In this document: piece by piece, positions 34,133-42,627 of the stretch
Layout of the letters: every line of letters starts with the position of its first letter
Position numbering within the stretch: the stretch's first letter is position 1
NCBI GenBank assembly: GCA_949297775.1
Contig: CASFTM010000009.1
Span: 32,011 to 96,010, forward strand
Direction: 5' to 3'
DNA from: an uncultured bacterium
Lineage (GTDB): Bacteria > Elusimicrobiota > Elusimicrobia > Elusimicrobiales > Elusimicrobiaceae
Length of the DNA stretch: 64,000 bases
The notes under the pieces: model-generated
What the model saw: the letters and a program-made list of their open reading frames with translations, nothing else
Database searches by the model: none
What the model was told of the DNA's origin: nothing
Translations under genes and position numbers: made by a program

Positions 34133-35362
34133 ATGAAAACACCGCGCTTGCTGAAAATTATTTATGTGATATTTATTTTCCTCTTGCTCGCACCTCACTC
34201 GCTGCAAGCGCAAAAAAATTCGCTTAAAATTCTAAAATCCGTCCGCGCGCAACAACTTTCATCCGCCGGGGTTTCTGCTTCCAAAACTGCCGCTTCTTTG
34301 TCCAGGAAAGCAGCCGCCGCCGCTCAAACGGCAGCAGCTGCCTCGCGCCAGAGTTTCGCCCACCAGCTGCGCAGAGAGGCGGAGTCCTTATCTCAAGCGG
34401 ACGCCAAACAGCTGGAAAGCCTCATCCGGGAACGCCAAACAGCCACATCCCCTCTTTATAAAAAGAACTGGATGCAGGAAAGCCCTCGGGAAAAAGTAGA
34501 AGAAATTTTAGATAAAAACAAACATCCTGTGGCCGCCTTGCGCGCGCTGTGGCGGTTGGAAGACCAATACCAAAACAAGCATTTCTTTTCTTTTTTGGCA
34601 ACTGCCTACTACAAACGGAACTTTTCCACCCACACCCCCCATCTGCGGGAATTTTTTAAAAAGGTGGAAAGCCTGCACAGCCGCAGCTTGGAAGAAAAAG
34701 TCATCAAACGAATGTATTTTATCATCCAAAACAAAGCGCATTTCCGCGCCTATTTTTCGCCGAACATTCCCAAATCCGGTCTGCGTATCCGCTACACCAA
34801 AGATATTGGCAAATTGACGCCGGATTCTTTCCAGCCAGGCAATTTGGTCCTTTCCTTTGAACGAAAGCTGAACCCCGGCCAGGCCAACGCTTCCATCCGG
34901 CACGTAACACGCAAAAGCGTGTTCCAGGTAGGAGAAAAAGCGAAATACCCGGTATACCTGTACAATGGGCCCATGGATTTCATCCCCAACTTATATCTAT
35001 ATTTAATCAATGGTTCTCATCCCAAAAATCCCATCACGATTATTTTTGACGAAAAAACCCGTTCCATGGCTATTTACAACGAGGACCGCTCCCTCTGGCT
35101 GCGCATTACTCCGCACGAATACGCCACGCCGGAAAACCTGCACTTGCATTTAAACGAAACCCGTACCGCTTCCTTTCCGGACGCCAGCGGGCAGGAAATC
35201 CGGGAAACGGTCAATTTTAATTTGTTCATTCCGCTCTCTACCCCGGCAACCTTGCCAAAATACAAACAAGCGGACTATCTATACGAAATGATGATTTTGC
35301 GCCCGATACGCTACTTCCAAGGCAATGCGCACGTAAAGATTATCAAAAAAGACATCTTTTGA
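34133..35362 (+). CDS. Secreted protein, tandem paralogue 1 (unrecognised family)
   Basis: The frame also has an ATG at 34124, but 34133 gives the better signal peptide: MKTPRLLKIIYVIFIFLLL then SLQAQ as likely cleavage region, 409 residues in all. A low-complexity Ala/Ser linker spans ~25-80. The conserved body contains ALWRLEDQYQNKHFFSFLA, TPHLREFFKKVESLHSRSLEE, YPVYLYNGPMDFIPNLYLYLING, and DRSLWLRITPHEYATPENLH with a LHLNETR sequence after it. The His-rich HEYATPENLHLHLNE region is the best conserved part of the family and could bind metal. I do not recognise the family. Three relatives follow in tandem. Confidence 0.75.
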   Translation: MKTPRLLKIIYVIFIFLLLAPHSLQAQKNSLKILKSVRAQQLSSAGVSASKTAASLSRKAAAAAQTAAAASRQSFAHQLRREAESLSQADAKQLESLIRERQTATSPLYKKNWMQESPREKVEEILDKNKHPVAALRALWRLEDQYQNKHFFSFLATAYYKRNFSTHTPHLREFFKKVESLHSRSLEEKVIKRMYFIIQNKAHFRAYFSPNIPKSGLRIRYTKDIGKLTPDSFQPGNLVLSFERKLNPGQANASIRHVTRKSVFQVGEKAKYPVYLYNGPMDFIPNLYLYLINGSHPKNPITIIFDEKTRSMAIYNEDRSLWLRITPHEYATPENLHLHLNETRTASFPDASGQEIRETVNFNLFIPLSTPATLPKYKQADYLYEMMILRPIRYFQGNAHVKIIKKDIF

Positions 35363-35375
35363 TGGTGAAACTCTT

Positions 35376-35425
35376 TCCCTGCAGGGCCCAAAGGGCACTA
35401 GGCCTTTTGACCCTGTTTTTTTCTA
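35376..35425 (+). promoter_or_regulatory. Element between paralogues 1 and 2 (terminator-like and upstream motif)
   Basis: AGGGCCCAAAGG and CCTTTTGACCCT can pair imperfectly, followed by TTTTTTT, so this may end transcription of paralogue 1. The same sequence contains TAGGCCTTTTGACCC, with TTGACC at 35407-35412 and a TAAGAT -10-like box at 35437-35442, exactly 24 bases apart as in the other copies. Both roles may be served at once. Confidence 0.45.
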
Positions 35426-35450
35426 GAGTGATGTTTTAAGATATAGATAT

Positions 35451-36650
35451 ATGAAGATCCTTTCGCTGTCAAAAATATTTTTGTTAGCCCTGCTTCTTTC
35501 TTGGCCAGGCGCAGTTTACGCACAGAAGAAGGACGCTTTTTCCCGTGCTTTTCAGGCGTTTCGGACAAAATATACTCCCCAAACAAAAGAGAAAATTCTG
35601 CAGCTCCCTATCAACGTCAAAAACACGGCAGTGCTCTCCCCGGTTCTTTTTCCCAGTCTGAAAACTGCAGCCCAACAATCTGTCCGTTCCGCAAAGCCTC
35701 TTTTGAATGAAACAGCCCTTACCCAAGCTTTGCAAGCGAAAACTTCCCAGGGAAAAAGAAAAGAGGTGTTTTTTAAAGCTCTGTGGGAAAAAGCGGAAGA
35801 AATCTTATCCCAATACCCCCGCCCAATGGAAGCGCTCCAAGCTTTTTGGGATTTTGAAGACGCCAACGGCTCCAAACAATTTTTCGCTTTCCTGGCGGCG
35901 GCCTACCATACCAAGTATATCAGCGTCTCCAACCCGCATTTATGGCGATTTTTAAAACAAGTAGAACACCAGCACAACCGCAGCTTGGAAGAAAAAGTGT
36001 TGAAGCGTATGTCCTTCATCGCCCGGCACCGGTTGGAACTGCGTTCCTATTTTGCGCCCAATGTGCCGCTTTCTGCCCTGCATATTCGGTATATGAAGAA
36101 TATCAGCATGATGACAGCTGACTCTTTCCGCTCCAGTGATTTGATTCTTTCCTTTGAACAAGCCTTGTCTGCGCAAGCGGCGCTGCGCCATATCAATATG
36201 CGAAGTACTTTCCGGGCCGGGAATGCGGATTATCCCGTCTACCAGTATAACGGACCGGCCAATTTGCTGCCGCAGTTATACCTCTATTTAATCAACGGAC
36301 AAACGCCCAACGCGCTCGTAACTGTAGTGTTTGACCCAAAGTCCCGCGCAATGGCGCTGTACCACGAAGACAAGCATTTTTGGCTGCGCATTACCTCGCA
36401 CGAATACGCCAACCCGGATAATTTACATTTGCATTTAAACGAAAGAAGGTCGTCTATGCTCATGCTAAATAAACAAGCGACCTTGGAAAGAATAAACTAT
36501 AATTTATCCATTCCGCTGAATCTGCCGGTTCCATCCGTGTTAACGGGGACCAAGCGCACGGACTATGGTTATAAAATAATGGTATTGGAACCGTTGCGCA
36601 TCCTGCGCAATATGCCCAATGTGCGCGTACGGCAAGGCCATATTTCCTAG
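35451..36650 (+). CDS. Secreted protein, tandem paralogue 2 (unrecognised family)
   Basis: 399 residues, with a signal peptide MKILSLSKIFLLALLLSWPG then VYAQ. It aligns through its length with the neighbour at 34133: AFWDFEDANGSKQFFAFLAA, NPHLWRFLKQVEHQHNRSLEE, YPVYQYNGPANLLPQLYLYL, and HFWLRITSHEYANPDNLHLH. The C-terminus ends HIS where the others end IF. No Shine-Dalgarno precedes the ATG. The broken paralogue starts three bases after its stop, so the two are probably co-transcribed. The function is unknown; an envelope or surface role is inferred from the signal peptide. Confidence 0.75.
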   Translation: MKILSLSKIFLLALLLSWPGAVYAQKKDAFSRAFQAFRTKYTPQTKEKILQLPINVKNTAVLSPVLFPSLKTAAQQSVRSAKPLLNETALTQALQAKTSQGKRKEVFFKALWEKAEEILSQYPRPMEALQAFWDFEDANGSKQFFAFLAAAYHTKYISVSNPHLWRFLKQVEHQHNRSLEEKVLKRMSFIARHRLELRSYFAPNVPLSALHIRYMKNISMMTADSFRSSDLILSFEQALSAQAALRHINMRSTFRAGNADYPVYQYNGPANLLPQLYLYLINGQTPNALVTVVFDPKSRAMALYHEDKHFWLRITSHEYANPDNLHLHLNERRSSMLMLNKQATLERINYNLSIPLNLPVPSVLTGTKRTDYGYKIMVLEPLRILRNMPNVRVRQGHIS

Positions 36651-36653
36651 CCA

Positions 36654-37863
36654 ATGAGCATTAAAAAGAGATGCTTTGTTATCTTTTCGCTGTTGGCAAT
36701 TTTTGCTGTGCAGCCGGTAGTTTATGGCCAAAAAATCTCTCCCAAAAAGCTGAAACAGTTCCGTCGGCAGCGGGTTGAAGGCATTGCGCAAGATGTTTTG
36801 CAAGCCGGGCGCGCGCATACGTCCAACGCGGCGAAGCACGGGCGGCCTTGGTACGCCGCGGCCCACCCAAACGGTCGCTTTGCATTCAACCGTCTCTCCC
36901 AAATAGACACCCAAAAACTGCAAGGCCTTTTGGAACCCCAGGCGCATACACGGGCGGCCACATTCAAAAGTCTTTTTTGCACCAGAGGCTATTAGATATT
37001 TCCAAATTGCTGCTGGCCCGGCATTCCTGCCCAATTGATGCCCTGCATGCCCTTTGGCAGGCAGAAAGCCAAAACCCGAACCTGCCCTTCTTTGCCGTTT
37101 TTGCCACTCTGTTTTACAAGCAGCATTTCATCAGCTATACGCCGCACTTGTGGGATTTTTTTGAACAAGCCGCCCAGTTGCAAAGCCATTCTTTGGAAGA
37201 ACAAATCATCACACGGATTTCTTTTTAGCGGAATACTGTCATTTCTTCCGCGAACGGCTGGCCCCGCATATTCCCCAAATGGGTCTGCGGCTCCGCTACA
37301 CTAAAGACATTGCCCTGCTGTCGCCCCAGACTTTCCAACCAAAAGATTTAGTCCTTTCGTTTGAACAAAAAATGAAACCCGGGCAGGGCCACACGCTCAT
37401 TACGCAGCTAGGCGGGAACAGCCGGTTTACAGCCAAAGGCGAAACCTATCCAGTGTATCATTATGACGGCCCGCCGGAATATTTAGCCCAACTGTATCTA
37501 TATTTAATTAATGGTAAAGAAACCACCCGCCCGGTTACCGCCGTGTGGGACCCGGAAACCCGTTCCTTGGCGATGTATAACCACGACAAAACACGCTGGC
37601 TGCGCATTACTCCGCACGAATACGCCAATCCGCGCAACTTGCATATTCATTTAAACGAAACCCGTCCTGTCCAAATCTCTCTGCCGGGCGGAAATAAAAT
37701 CCAGGAACAAGTCAATTTTAATCTGTTTATTCCTTTAAGCCGTCCAGCCGGCCTGCGAAATAAAAACAGTGAAGATTATCTGTACCGCATAATGATTACA
37801 ACCCCTTTAGGCGTATTAAAAAAAACCCGGCACGTCACACTTATCAAGCAATCTATTTTTTAA
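36654..37863 (+). pseudogene. Secreted protein paralogue 3, broken by two frameshifts
   Basis: The N-terminal frame (MSIKKRCFVIFSLLAIFAV, signal peptide) runs to a stop at 36995. The homology then continues in a second frame (LDISKLLLARHSCPIDALHALW) to 37228, and in a third (GLRLRYTKDIALLSPQTFQP onward) to 37863. Each break can be repaired by one extra T: in T6 at 36973-36978 and in T5 at 37222-37226. The repaired product would be full length and would keep LWLRITPHEYANP-type sequence (here RWLRITPHEYANPRNLHIHL). It is either a real pseudogene, a phase-variable gene or an assembly error in homopolymers. Confidence 0.8.
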
Positions 37864-37940
37864 CCGGGGAAATAACCGCTTGCGCTGGACGCCGCCCGTT
37901 AAGGGTGGGGCCAAAAGTTTACTCTCATACCACGCTGCGC

Positions 37941-37980
37941 TAAAGGCCTAACACGTATTAGGCCCTTTGACCCTTTTTCC
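37941..37980 (+). promoter_or_regulatory. Element between paralogues 3 and 4 (hairpin plus upstream motif)
   Basis: AAAGGCCTAA pairs with TTAGGCCCTTT (one bulge) around CACGTA, then GACCCTTTTT follows, consistent with a terminator. It also contains TAGGCCCTTTGACCC with TTGACC at 37967-37972. A TATTAT box at 37997-38002 lies 24 bases downstream and six bases before the ATG of paralogue 4. Confidence 0.5.
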
Positions 37981-38008
37981 ACACGGATGATTTTTCTATT
38001 ATATATTT

Positions 38009-39217
38009 ATGACAAGCCGCATTCACCAACTACTATACCCGTTTTTATGTGCATTTATCCTGTTGGGGCACGTTCCTATTTATGCTCAAAAAGTTCCCAA
38101 AAATTTAAAAGCGCTCCACGCGCAGCGTATGGGGCCGGCTAAAAATGCCGTTCCCAAAACGCCAGCCGCTTTGACTGCCAAACGAATTCTTCCGCCCAGC
38201 GTATCGGCTTCGTCCGTTGCCACGGCCCACTCTCTGGTTCCCGTTTCTTCCTGCGGGCCGGACCCGGAACGCCTGGAGAAAGAAATCCTCTCCCAACAAC
38301 CTGCGGATCCTTCCCCCCTGAAAAAAGATTGGATGTCTGAAGATTTATGGGACATTTCCGCCCGGTTGCTGGACCAACACCCCAAACCGCGGTATGCACT
38401 GCGCGCTTTATGGGAAATGGAAAACAATTATAACCATAAACACTTTTTTTCTTATTTGGCGCTTACATATTACAAACAACATTTTCACGATTTTACCCCT
38501 CATCTGTGGGATTTTTTCAAAAGGATAGGAAGCAAATATAACTTTCTGCTGGAAGAAACCGTCATCCAGCGTATGCATTTTCTGGCATTAAACAAAAAAT
38601 TTCTTACAGAAGCCGCCGCCCCCGGCACGCCGGACTCTGCCGTCCGGCTGCGCTATTTGCACAACACCGGCTATTTAAAACCGACATTATTTAAAGCCTA
38701 TCACCTGGTGCTTTCTATAGAGCAAAATCTCCACCCAGCAAACCGCCGCGCGGCAGTGCGGCACGTAAATGCAAAAAGCCAATTCTCTGTCGGGAAAAAC
38801 AATTATCCTGTATATCAATATAATGGTCCGCTGGAATTTCTGCCCAATTTGTACCTATACTTAATAAACGGCGGACAAACCAAAAATCCTGTTACGATTT
38901 TTTTTGACCCCAACGCCCGCACCCTCATTATGCTGAATGAGGACCGTTCTCTTTGGTTAAGGCTGACTCCGCACGAATATTCGGCCTTCAATCCGCATAT
39001 ACATCTAAACGAAGCGCGTTCGGTTTCCGCCACCAACGAACTGGGGATGGAAATTCACGAAACCGTCAACTACAACCTAATTATCCCGCTGGCACAGCCT
39101 GCGTGGCTGCCGCCGGACCACCACGAAGAATATCTTTATGAAATGATGGTATTAAAGCCGCTCCGTCATTTTAGCGGAAACCCGCATATAAAAATCATTC
39201 AAAAAACTATTTTTTAG
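38009..39217 (+). CDS. Secreted protein, tandem paralogue 4 (unrecognised family)
   Basis: 402 residues with a signal peptide: MTSRIHQLLYPFLCAFILLG then PIYAQ. The body follows the family pattern: ALRALWEMENNYNHKHFFSY, TPHLWDFFKRIGSKYNFLLEE, YPVYQYNGPLEFLPNLYLYL, SLWLRLTPHEYSAFNPHIHL. It ends QKTIF. One difference is SAFNPHIHLNEA where the other members have xxPxNLHLHLNE. There is no Shine-Dalgarno; a TATTAT box six bases before the ATG suggests a leaderless mRNA. rnhB follows after 34 bases. Confidence 0.75.
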   Translation: MTSRIHQLLYPFLCAFILLGHVPIYAQKVPKNLKALHAQRMGPAKNAVPKTPAALTAKRILPPSVSASSVATAHSLVPVSSCGPDPERLEKEILSQQPADPSPLKKDWMSEDLWDISARLLDQHPKPRYALRALWEMENNYNHKHFFSYLALTYYKQHFHDFTPHLWDFFKRIGSKYNFLLEETVIQRMHFLALNKKFLTEAAAPGTPDSAVRLRYLHNTGYLKPTLFKAYHLVLSIEQNLHPANRRAAVRHVNAKSQFSVGKNNYPVYQYNGPLEFLPNLYLYLINGGQTKNPVTIFFDPNARTLIMLNEDRSLWLRLTPHEYSAFNPHIHLNEARSVSATNELGMEIHETVNYNLIIPLAQPAWLPPDHHEEYLYEMMVLKPLRHFSGNPHIKIIQKTIF

Positions 39218-39239
39218 TTTCCATTCCGGCAAAATTGTT

Positions 39240-39251
39240 TATAATAGAAGT
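39240..39251 (+). promoter_or_regulatory. -10 box abutting the rnhB start codon
   Basis: TATAAT at 39240-39245 matches the consensus exactly and ends six bases before the rnhB ATG, with no Shine-Dalgarno sequence. A weak TTTCCA lies 16 bases upstream. The spacing predicts transcription starting at or next to the start codon. Confidence 0.5.
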
Positions 39252-39893
39252 ATGTCTACCCCACTCCAGGATTTTGACAAGCAACAAGCTATCCGTCTGG
39301 AATCCAATTTTATCGTTGGTATAGACGAGGCCGGGCGCGGCCCGCTGGCCGGTCCGGTGGTGGCCTGTGCATGCTTTATTCCCCCCGCGTTGGCGGCGGA
39401 ATTTTCAGACGTAAACGACAGCAAAAAACTAACCGAAAAAAAAAGAGAGGCCATTTATAACCGTCTGGTGGAGTCGGAAGTGGCATACGGAATCGGTTTC
39501 GCCTCCGCGGCGGAAATAGACCAGCTTAATATTCTGCAAGCTACCTTTTTAGCTATGCGGCGTGCTTCCCAAAAATTTATCAAGTTACCGCAATCTGTTG
39601 CACTTATAGATGGCCCATATCCAGCGGCGGGGCTATCCCTGCGGCAAATGCCCGTTGTTGACGGGGACGCCAAATCTCTGGCGATTGCCGCCGCCAGCAT
39701 TATCGCCAAAGTCACGCGGGACCGGTATATGAATTTGCTGGATAAACTATACCCCGGCTATGGTTTTGCCGGGCATAAAGGTTACGGTACCGCCAAACAT
39801 ATGCAGGCGCTGCGCACGCTGGGCCCCTGCCGCGAACACCGCCGAACCTTTGGCCCTGTGCGCAAACTGATTGCCCCGCACATTTTGCCATGA
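39252..39893 (+). CDS. rnhB: Ribonuclease HII
   Basis: 213 residues. It removes RNA from RNA-DNA hybrids and misincorporated ribonucleotides. The catalytic pattern is present: IVGIDEAGRGPLAGPVVAC (DEAG, residues ~18-36), then a DSKKL motif as VNDSKKLTEKKRE, LIDGPYPAAGLSL with the third Asp, and AAASIIAKVTRDRYM. The length is normal. It overlaps yraN by four bases (ATGA). Confidence 0.96.
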   Translation: MSTPLQDFDKQQAIRLESNFIVGIDEAGRGPLAGPVVACACFIPPALAAEFSDVNDSKKLTEKKREAIYNRLVESEVAYGIGFASAAEIDQLNILQATFLAMRRASQKFIKLPQSVALIDGPYPAAGLSLRQMPVVDGDAKSLAIAAASIIAKVTRDRYMNLLDKLYPGYGFAGHKGYGTAKHMQALRTLGPCREHRRTFGPVRKLIAPHILP

Positions 39894-40249
39894 CGAGTAC
39901 TTCCGCAGGAAAAGCCGGCGAAGAACGCGCCGCCCGTTTTTTGCAAGACGCCGGATACCGCATTTTGGCGCGCAATTTTCTGCGCCGCGGCGGCGAAATA
40001 GATCTAATTGCTTCTATCGGCAAAACATTGGTGTTTGCCGAAGTCAAAGCCCGCTCCTACAACGCTTTTGGCGGGCCGTTGGGCGCCGTTACACCCGCCA
40101 AACAAAAGCGCATCGCGCAAACCGCTGCGCTGTATATACAAGAAAACGGCTTAAAATTTGATAGTATAAGATTTGATGTACTGTGCGTCCTGCCGGACAA
40201 GATAGAACACATTCCCAATGCGTTCACCCCGGCGCGGACGACGTTATAA
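39890..40249 (+). CDS. yraN: YraN/UPF0102 family nuclease-fold protein
   Basis: This 119-residue protein has the UPF0102 pattern: GKAGEERAARFLQDAGYRIL, ARNFLRRGGEIDLIA with the GEIDLI motif, FAEVKARSYNAFGGPLGAV (EVKxR), and TPAKQKRIAQTAALY. The fold is restriction-endonuclease-like, with Asp, Glu and Lys in the expected positions. The cellular role is not settled. Its pairing with rnhB is a very common arrangement. Confidence 0.93.
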   Translation: MTSTSAGKAGEERAARFLQDAGYRILARNFLRRGGEIDLIASIGKTLVFAEVKARSYNAFGGPLGAVTPAKQKRIAQTAALYIQENGLKFDSIRFDVLCVLPDKIEHIPNAFTPARTTL

Positions 40250-40264
40250 CCCACGGAGGCACTT

Positions 40265-41086
40265 ATGACCCAACTGGCGCAAGTTAAAAAAGCAGCGGCT
40301 TTTTTAAATAAAAAGACGAAAAACTTCAAACCCGAAATCGCCCTCATTACCGGTTCCGGGCTGGCCGGCTCCATTCCGCCTTTGGAAAAAGAAATAAAAA
40401 TTCCGTATACGTCTATTCCCGGCTTTCTGCAAAGCACCGTGCCGGGGCACAGCGGCAATTTGATTTTCGGTATTTATAAAGGGCGGCGCATTGTGGTCAT
40501 GCAGGGGCGCTTTCACTATTACGAAGGGCACCCGATGAAAGATTTGGCCATTTCCATCCGTACCCTTAAACTGTTGGGGGTGGAAAAACTCCTGGTGTCT
40601 GCGGCAGTCGGGTCTATGGATTTGAAGCTCAAACCGGGCTCTCTGTGCGTGCTTAAAGACCATATCAATTTTATGTGTAACAACCCCTTAATCGGAAACC
40701 ACGACCCGGCCTTCGGCCCGATGTTCTTTGATTTGTCGGAAGCATACGACAAAACAATGCGCAAAACCGCCCTCGCCGCCGCGAAAAAAGCGGGCATCAC
40801 AGCGGGCGAAGGCGTGTACCTAGCCACCACGGGCCCGAACTTTGAAACCCCGGCCGAAATCCAAATGTTCAAAAAATGGGGCGCTACGGTGGTGGGGATG
40901 TCCGTCGTGCCGGAAGTGCTGGCGGCGCGCCAGTGCGGGATTTTGGTGCTGGGGCTGGCGTGGGTGAGCAATATGGGCTGCGGGATTGAAAAGAAACCGC
41001 TTTCCCATGCGCAGACCATCAGCGAAACCAAAAAGATTGAAGGAAAATTTAAAAAATTGTTGGAAATTCTGTTCGTAAAATTATAA
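40265..41086 (+). CDS. punA: Purine nucleoside phosphorylase
   Basis: 273 residues. The enzyme splits inosine and guanosine with phosphate for purine salvage. The trimeric PNP signatures are ALITGSGLAGSI (phosphate loop), GRFHYYEGHPMKDLAISIRT, LVSAAVGSMDLKLKPGSLCV, DHINFMCNNPLIG, GVYLATTGPNFETPAEI, and VGMSVVPEVLAARQCGILVL. A CGGAGG site precedes the ATG. A hairpin follows the stop. Confidence 0.93.
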   Translation: MTQLAQVKKAAAFLNKKTKNFKPEIALITGSGLAGSIPPLEKEIKIPYTSIPGFLQSTVPGHSGNLIFGIYKGRRIVVMQGRFHYYEGHPMKDLAISIRTLKLLGVEKLLVSAAVGSMDLKLKPGSLCVLKDHINFMCNNPLIGNHDPAFGPMFFDLSEAYDKTMRKTALAAAKKAGITAGEGVYLATTGPNFETPAEIQMFKKWGATVVGMSVVPEVLAARQCGILVLGLAWVSNMGCGIEKKPLSHAQTISETKKIEGKFKKLLEILFVKL

Positions 41087-41095
41087 GGACTGTTC

Positions 41096-41136
41096 CCGCG
41101 CGGAGGCCGGTTTTCCACGGCTCCGCGCGGATTTTT
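41096..41136 (+). terminator. Intrinsic terminator after punA
   Basis: CCGCGCGGAG (41096-41105) pairs with CTCCGCGCGG (41121-41130), with an inner CCG/CGG extension, followed by ATTTTT. The flippase gene starts only eight bases further on, so read-through or an internal promoter must serve that gene. Confidence 0.8.
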
Positions 41137-41143
41137 GCGTATT

Positions 41144-42571
41144 ATGGCAAACCTCAAACGGCTGGGCAAAGAAACGCTGGTCTACGGTACTTCCACGGTG
41201 CTGGCGCGGCTGCTTAATTTTTGTCTGGTTCCTTTTTACACTTATTATCTGATTCCCGGCGAATACGGCGTTATCGCCACGACGTTTGCCGTCGTGGCGT
41301 TGCTAAACGTCGTCTTTTTGTTCGGAATGGACCAAAGCTACCTGCGTTTTGCAAGCGACCGCGAAAACAAAACAGAAGTTTTTCAACATTGTTTTTACGG
41401 CGTACTGGCCAACGGGGTGGTGCTTTCGGTCTTGCTGTGGGCGTTCGCCAAGCCGTTTGCGGCGGCAATTGGCATTGGAACCCAAAACGCAAACATCGTG
41501 CACCTGGCGGTGTGGGTGCTGTTGCTGGACGTGCTGAATATGATCCCGTTTACCAAGCTGCGCCTGGAACGGCGGCCTTGGTATTTTGCCGGAGTACGCA
41601 CCATCTCCATTATTGTAAATGTCCTTTGCAACATTTTGTTTATTGCCGTACTGCACAAAGGAATAGCATCCATTTTATGGGCAAACATTTTTGCTTCCTT
41701 AGCGTCGCTTGTACTACTCTCTCCCGTGGTGTATAAGGAATTGCGCGGGGGCGCATTTACGCCTAGCCGGGCGCTGTATAAAGAAATGCTGCGCTTTGCC
41801 TGGCCGTTTGTGCCGGCGGGGCTGGCAAGCCTGCTTGTCAGCGTGGTGGACAAGCCTATTTTGGTGCACCTGGCGGGGCTGGAGCAGGTGGGGGTATATC
41901 AGGCCAATTTTAAAATCGGCGTATTTATGATGTTGCTCGTGTCTATGTTTGACCAAGCGTGGCGTCCGTTTTTCTTAGCGCACGCCAAAGACCCCGACGC
42001 CAAGGAAACCTTCGCCAAAGTATTTTCGGCGTTTGCGGCGCTGGGCAGCTGGTTTTTGCTGGGACTTTCGCTGTTAATGCCGCCGATTATCCAGAGCAAT
42101 TTATTCGGCAATTTCCATTTAATCAGCCCGGCCTATTGGGGCGGGCTTAAAATTATTCCGCTGGTGTTGACGGGGTATTTCTTTTACGGGCTTTACATCA
42201 ATTTTATGGTGGCCCCGGTGCTGACCAAAAAAACGCGGATTTTGGTGTGGATTACGCTTTTGGGGGCGGCAGTAAGCATTACCACCAACCTGGCGCTGGT
42301 GCCGCATATCGGCATTATGGGCGCCGGCTGGGCCGTGGCGCTTAGCTATGGGACAATGGCTTTGGCTCTGTTTATTTTTACGCAAAAAGTATACCCCATC
42401 CCATACGAATACAAAAAACTGTCGGCTATAGCGGGCGCGTGTGCCGCCACCGCCCTCTTGTGCCAGGTTTGCGGCAGCTGGGAGGCAAACATACTGCTGG
42501 GAATCAAAGTGATTTTGCTCACGCTCTACCCGTTATGGATGTGGCTTATCTTACGTCCGCGGGCCCGCTAA
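41144..42571 (+). CDS. Polysaccharide flippase (Wzx/MATE-like)
   Basis: I use the ATG at 41144 (MANLKRLGKETLVYGTSTVL); a TTG nine bases upstream is also in frame. The 475-residue product has about 12-14 hydrophobic helices throughout. The N-terminal LARLLNFCLVPFYTYYLIPG with GEYGVIAT is the pattern of lipid-linked oligosaccharide flippases. It would carry undecaprenyl-linked sugars across the inner membrane. The WecA-like transferase and an FAD oxidoreductase encoded nearby support an envelope polysaccharide role. Confidence 0.85.
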   Translation: MANLKRLGKETLVYGTSTVLARLLNFCLVPFYTYYLIPGEYGVIATTFAVVALLNVVFLFGMDQSYLRFASDRENKTEVFQHCFYGVLANGVVLSVLLWAFAKPFAAAIGIGTQNANIVHLAVWVLLLDVLNMIPFTKLRLERRPWYFAGVRTISIIVNVLCNILFIAVLHKGIASILWANIFASLASLVLLSPVVYKELRGGAFTPSRALYKEMLRFAWPFVPAGLASLLVSVVDKPILVHLAGLEQVGVYQANFKIGVFMMLLVSMFDQAWRPFFLAHAKDPDAKETFAKVFSAFAALGSWFLLGLSLLMPPIIQSNLFGNFHLISPAYWGGLKIIPLVLTGYFFYGLYINFMVAPVLTKKTRILVWITLLGAAVSITTNLALVPHIGIMGAGWAVALSYGTMALALFIFTQKVYPIPYEYKKLSAIAGACAATALLCQVCGSWEANILLGIKVILLTLYPLWMWLILRPRAR

Positions 42572-42583
42572 GTTTTTCCAAAC

Positions 42584-42612
42584 AAAAAAGAGCTCCCGCG
42601 GGAGCTCTTTTT
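42584..42612. terminator. Bidirectional terminator between convergent genes
   Basis: AAAAAGAGCTCCC and GGGAGCTCTTTTT form a near-perfect palindrome with A-run on one side and T-run on the other. It can end transcription of the + strand flippase and of the minus-strand lipoprotein. Confidence 0.92.
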
Positions 42613-42627
42613 ATAGGCAAATTTCCA

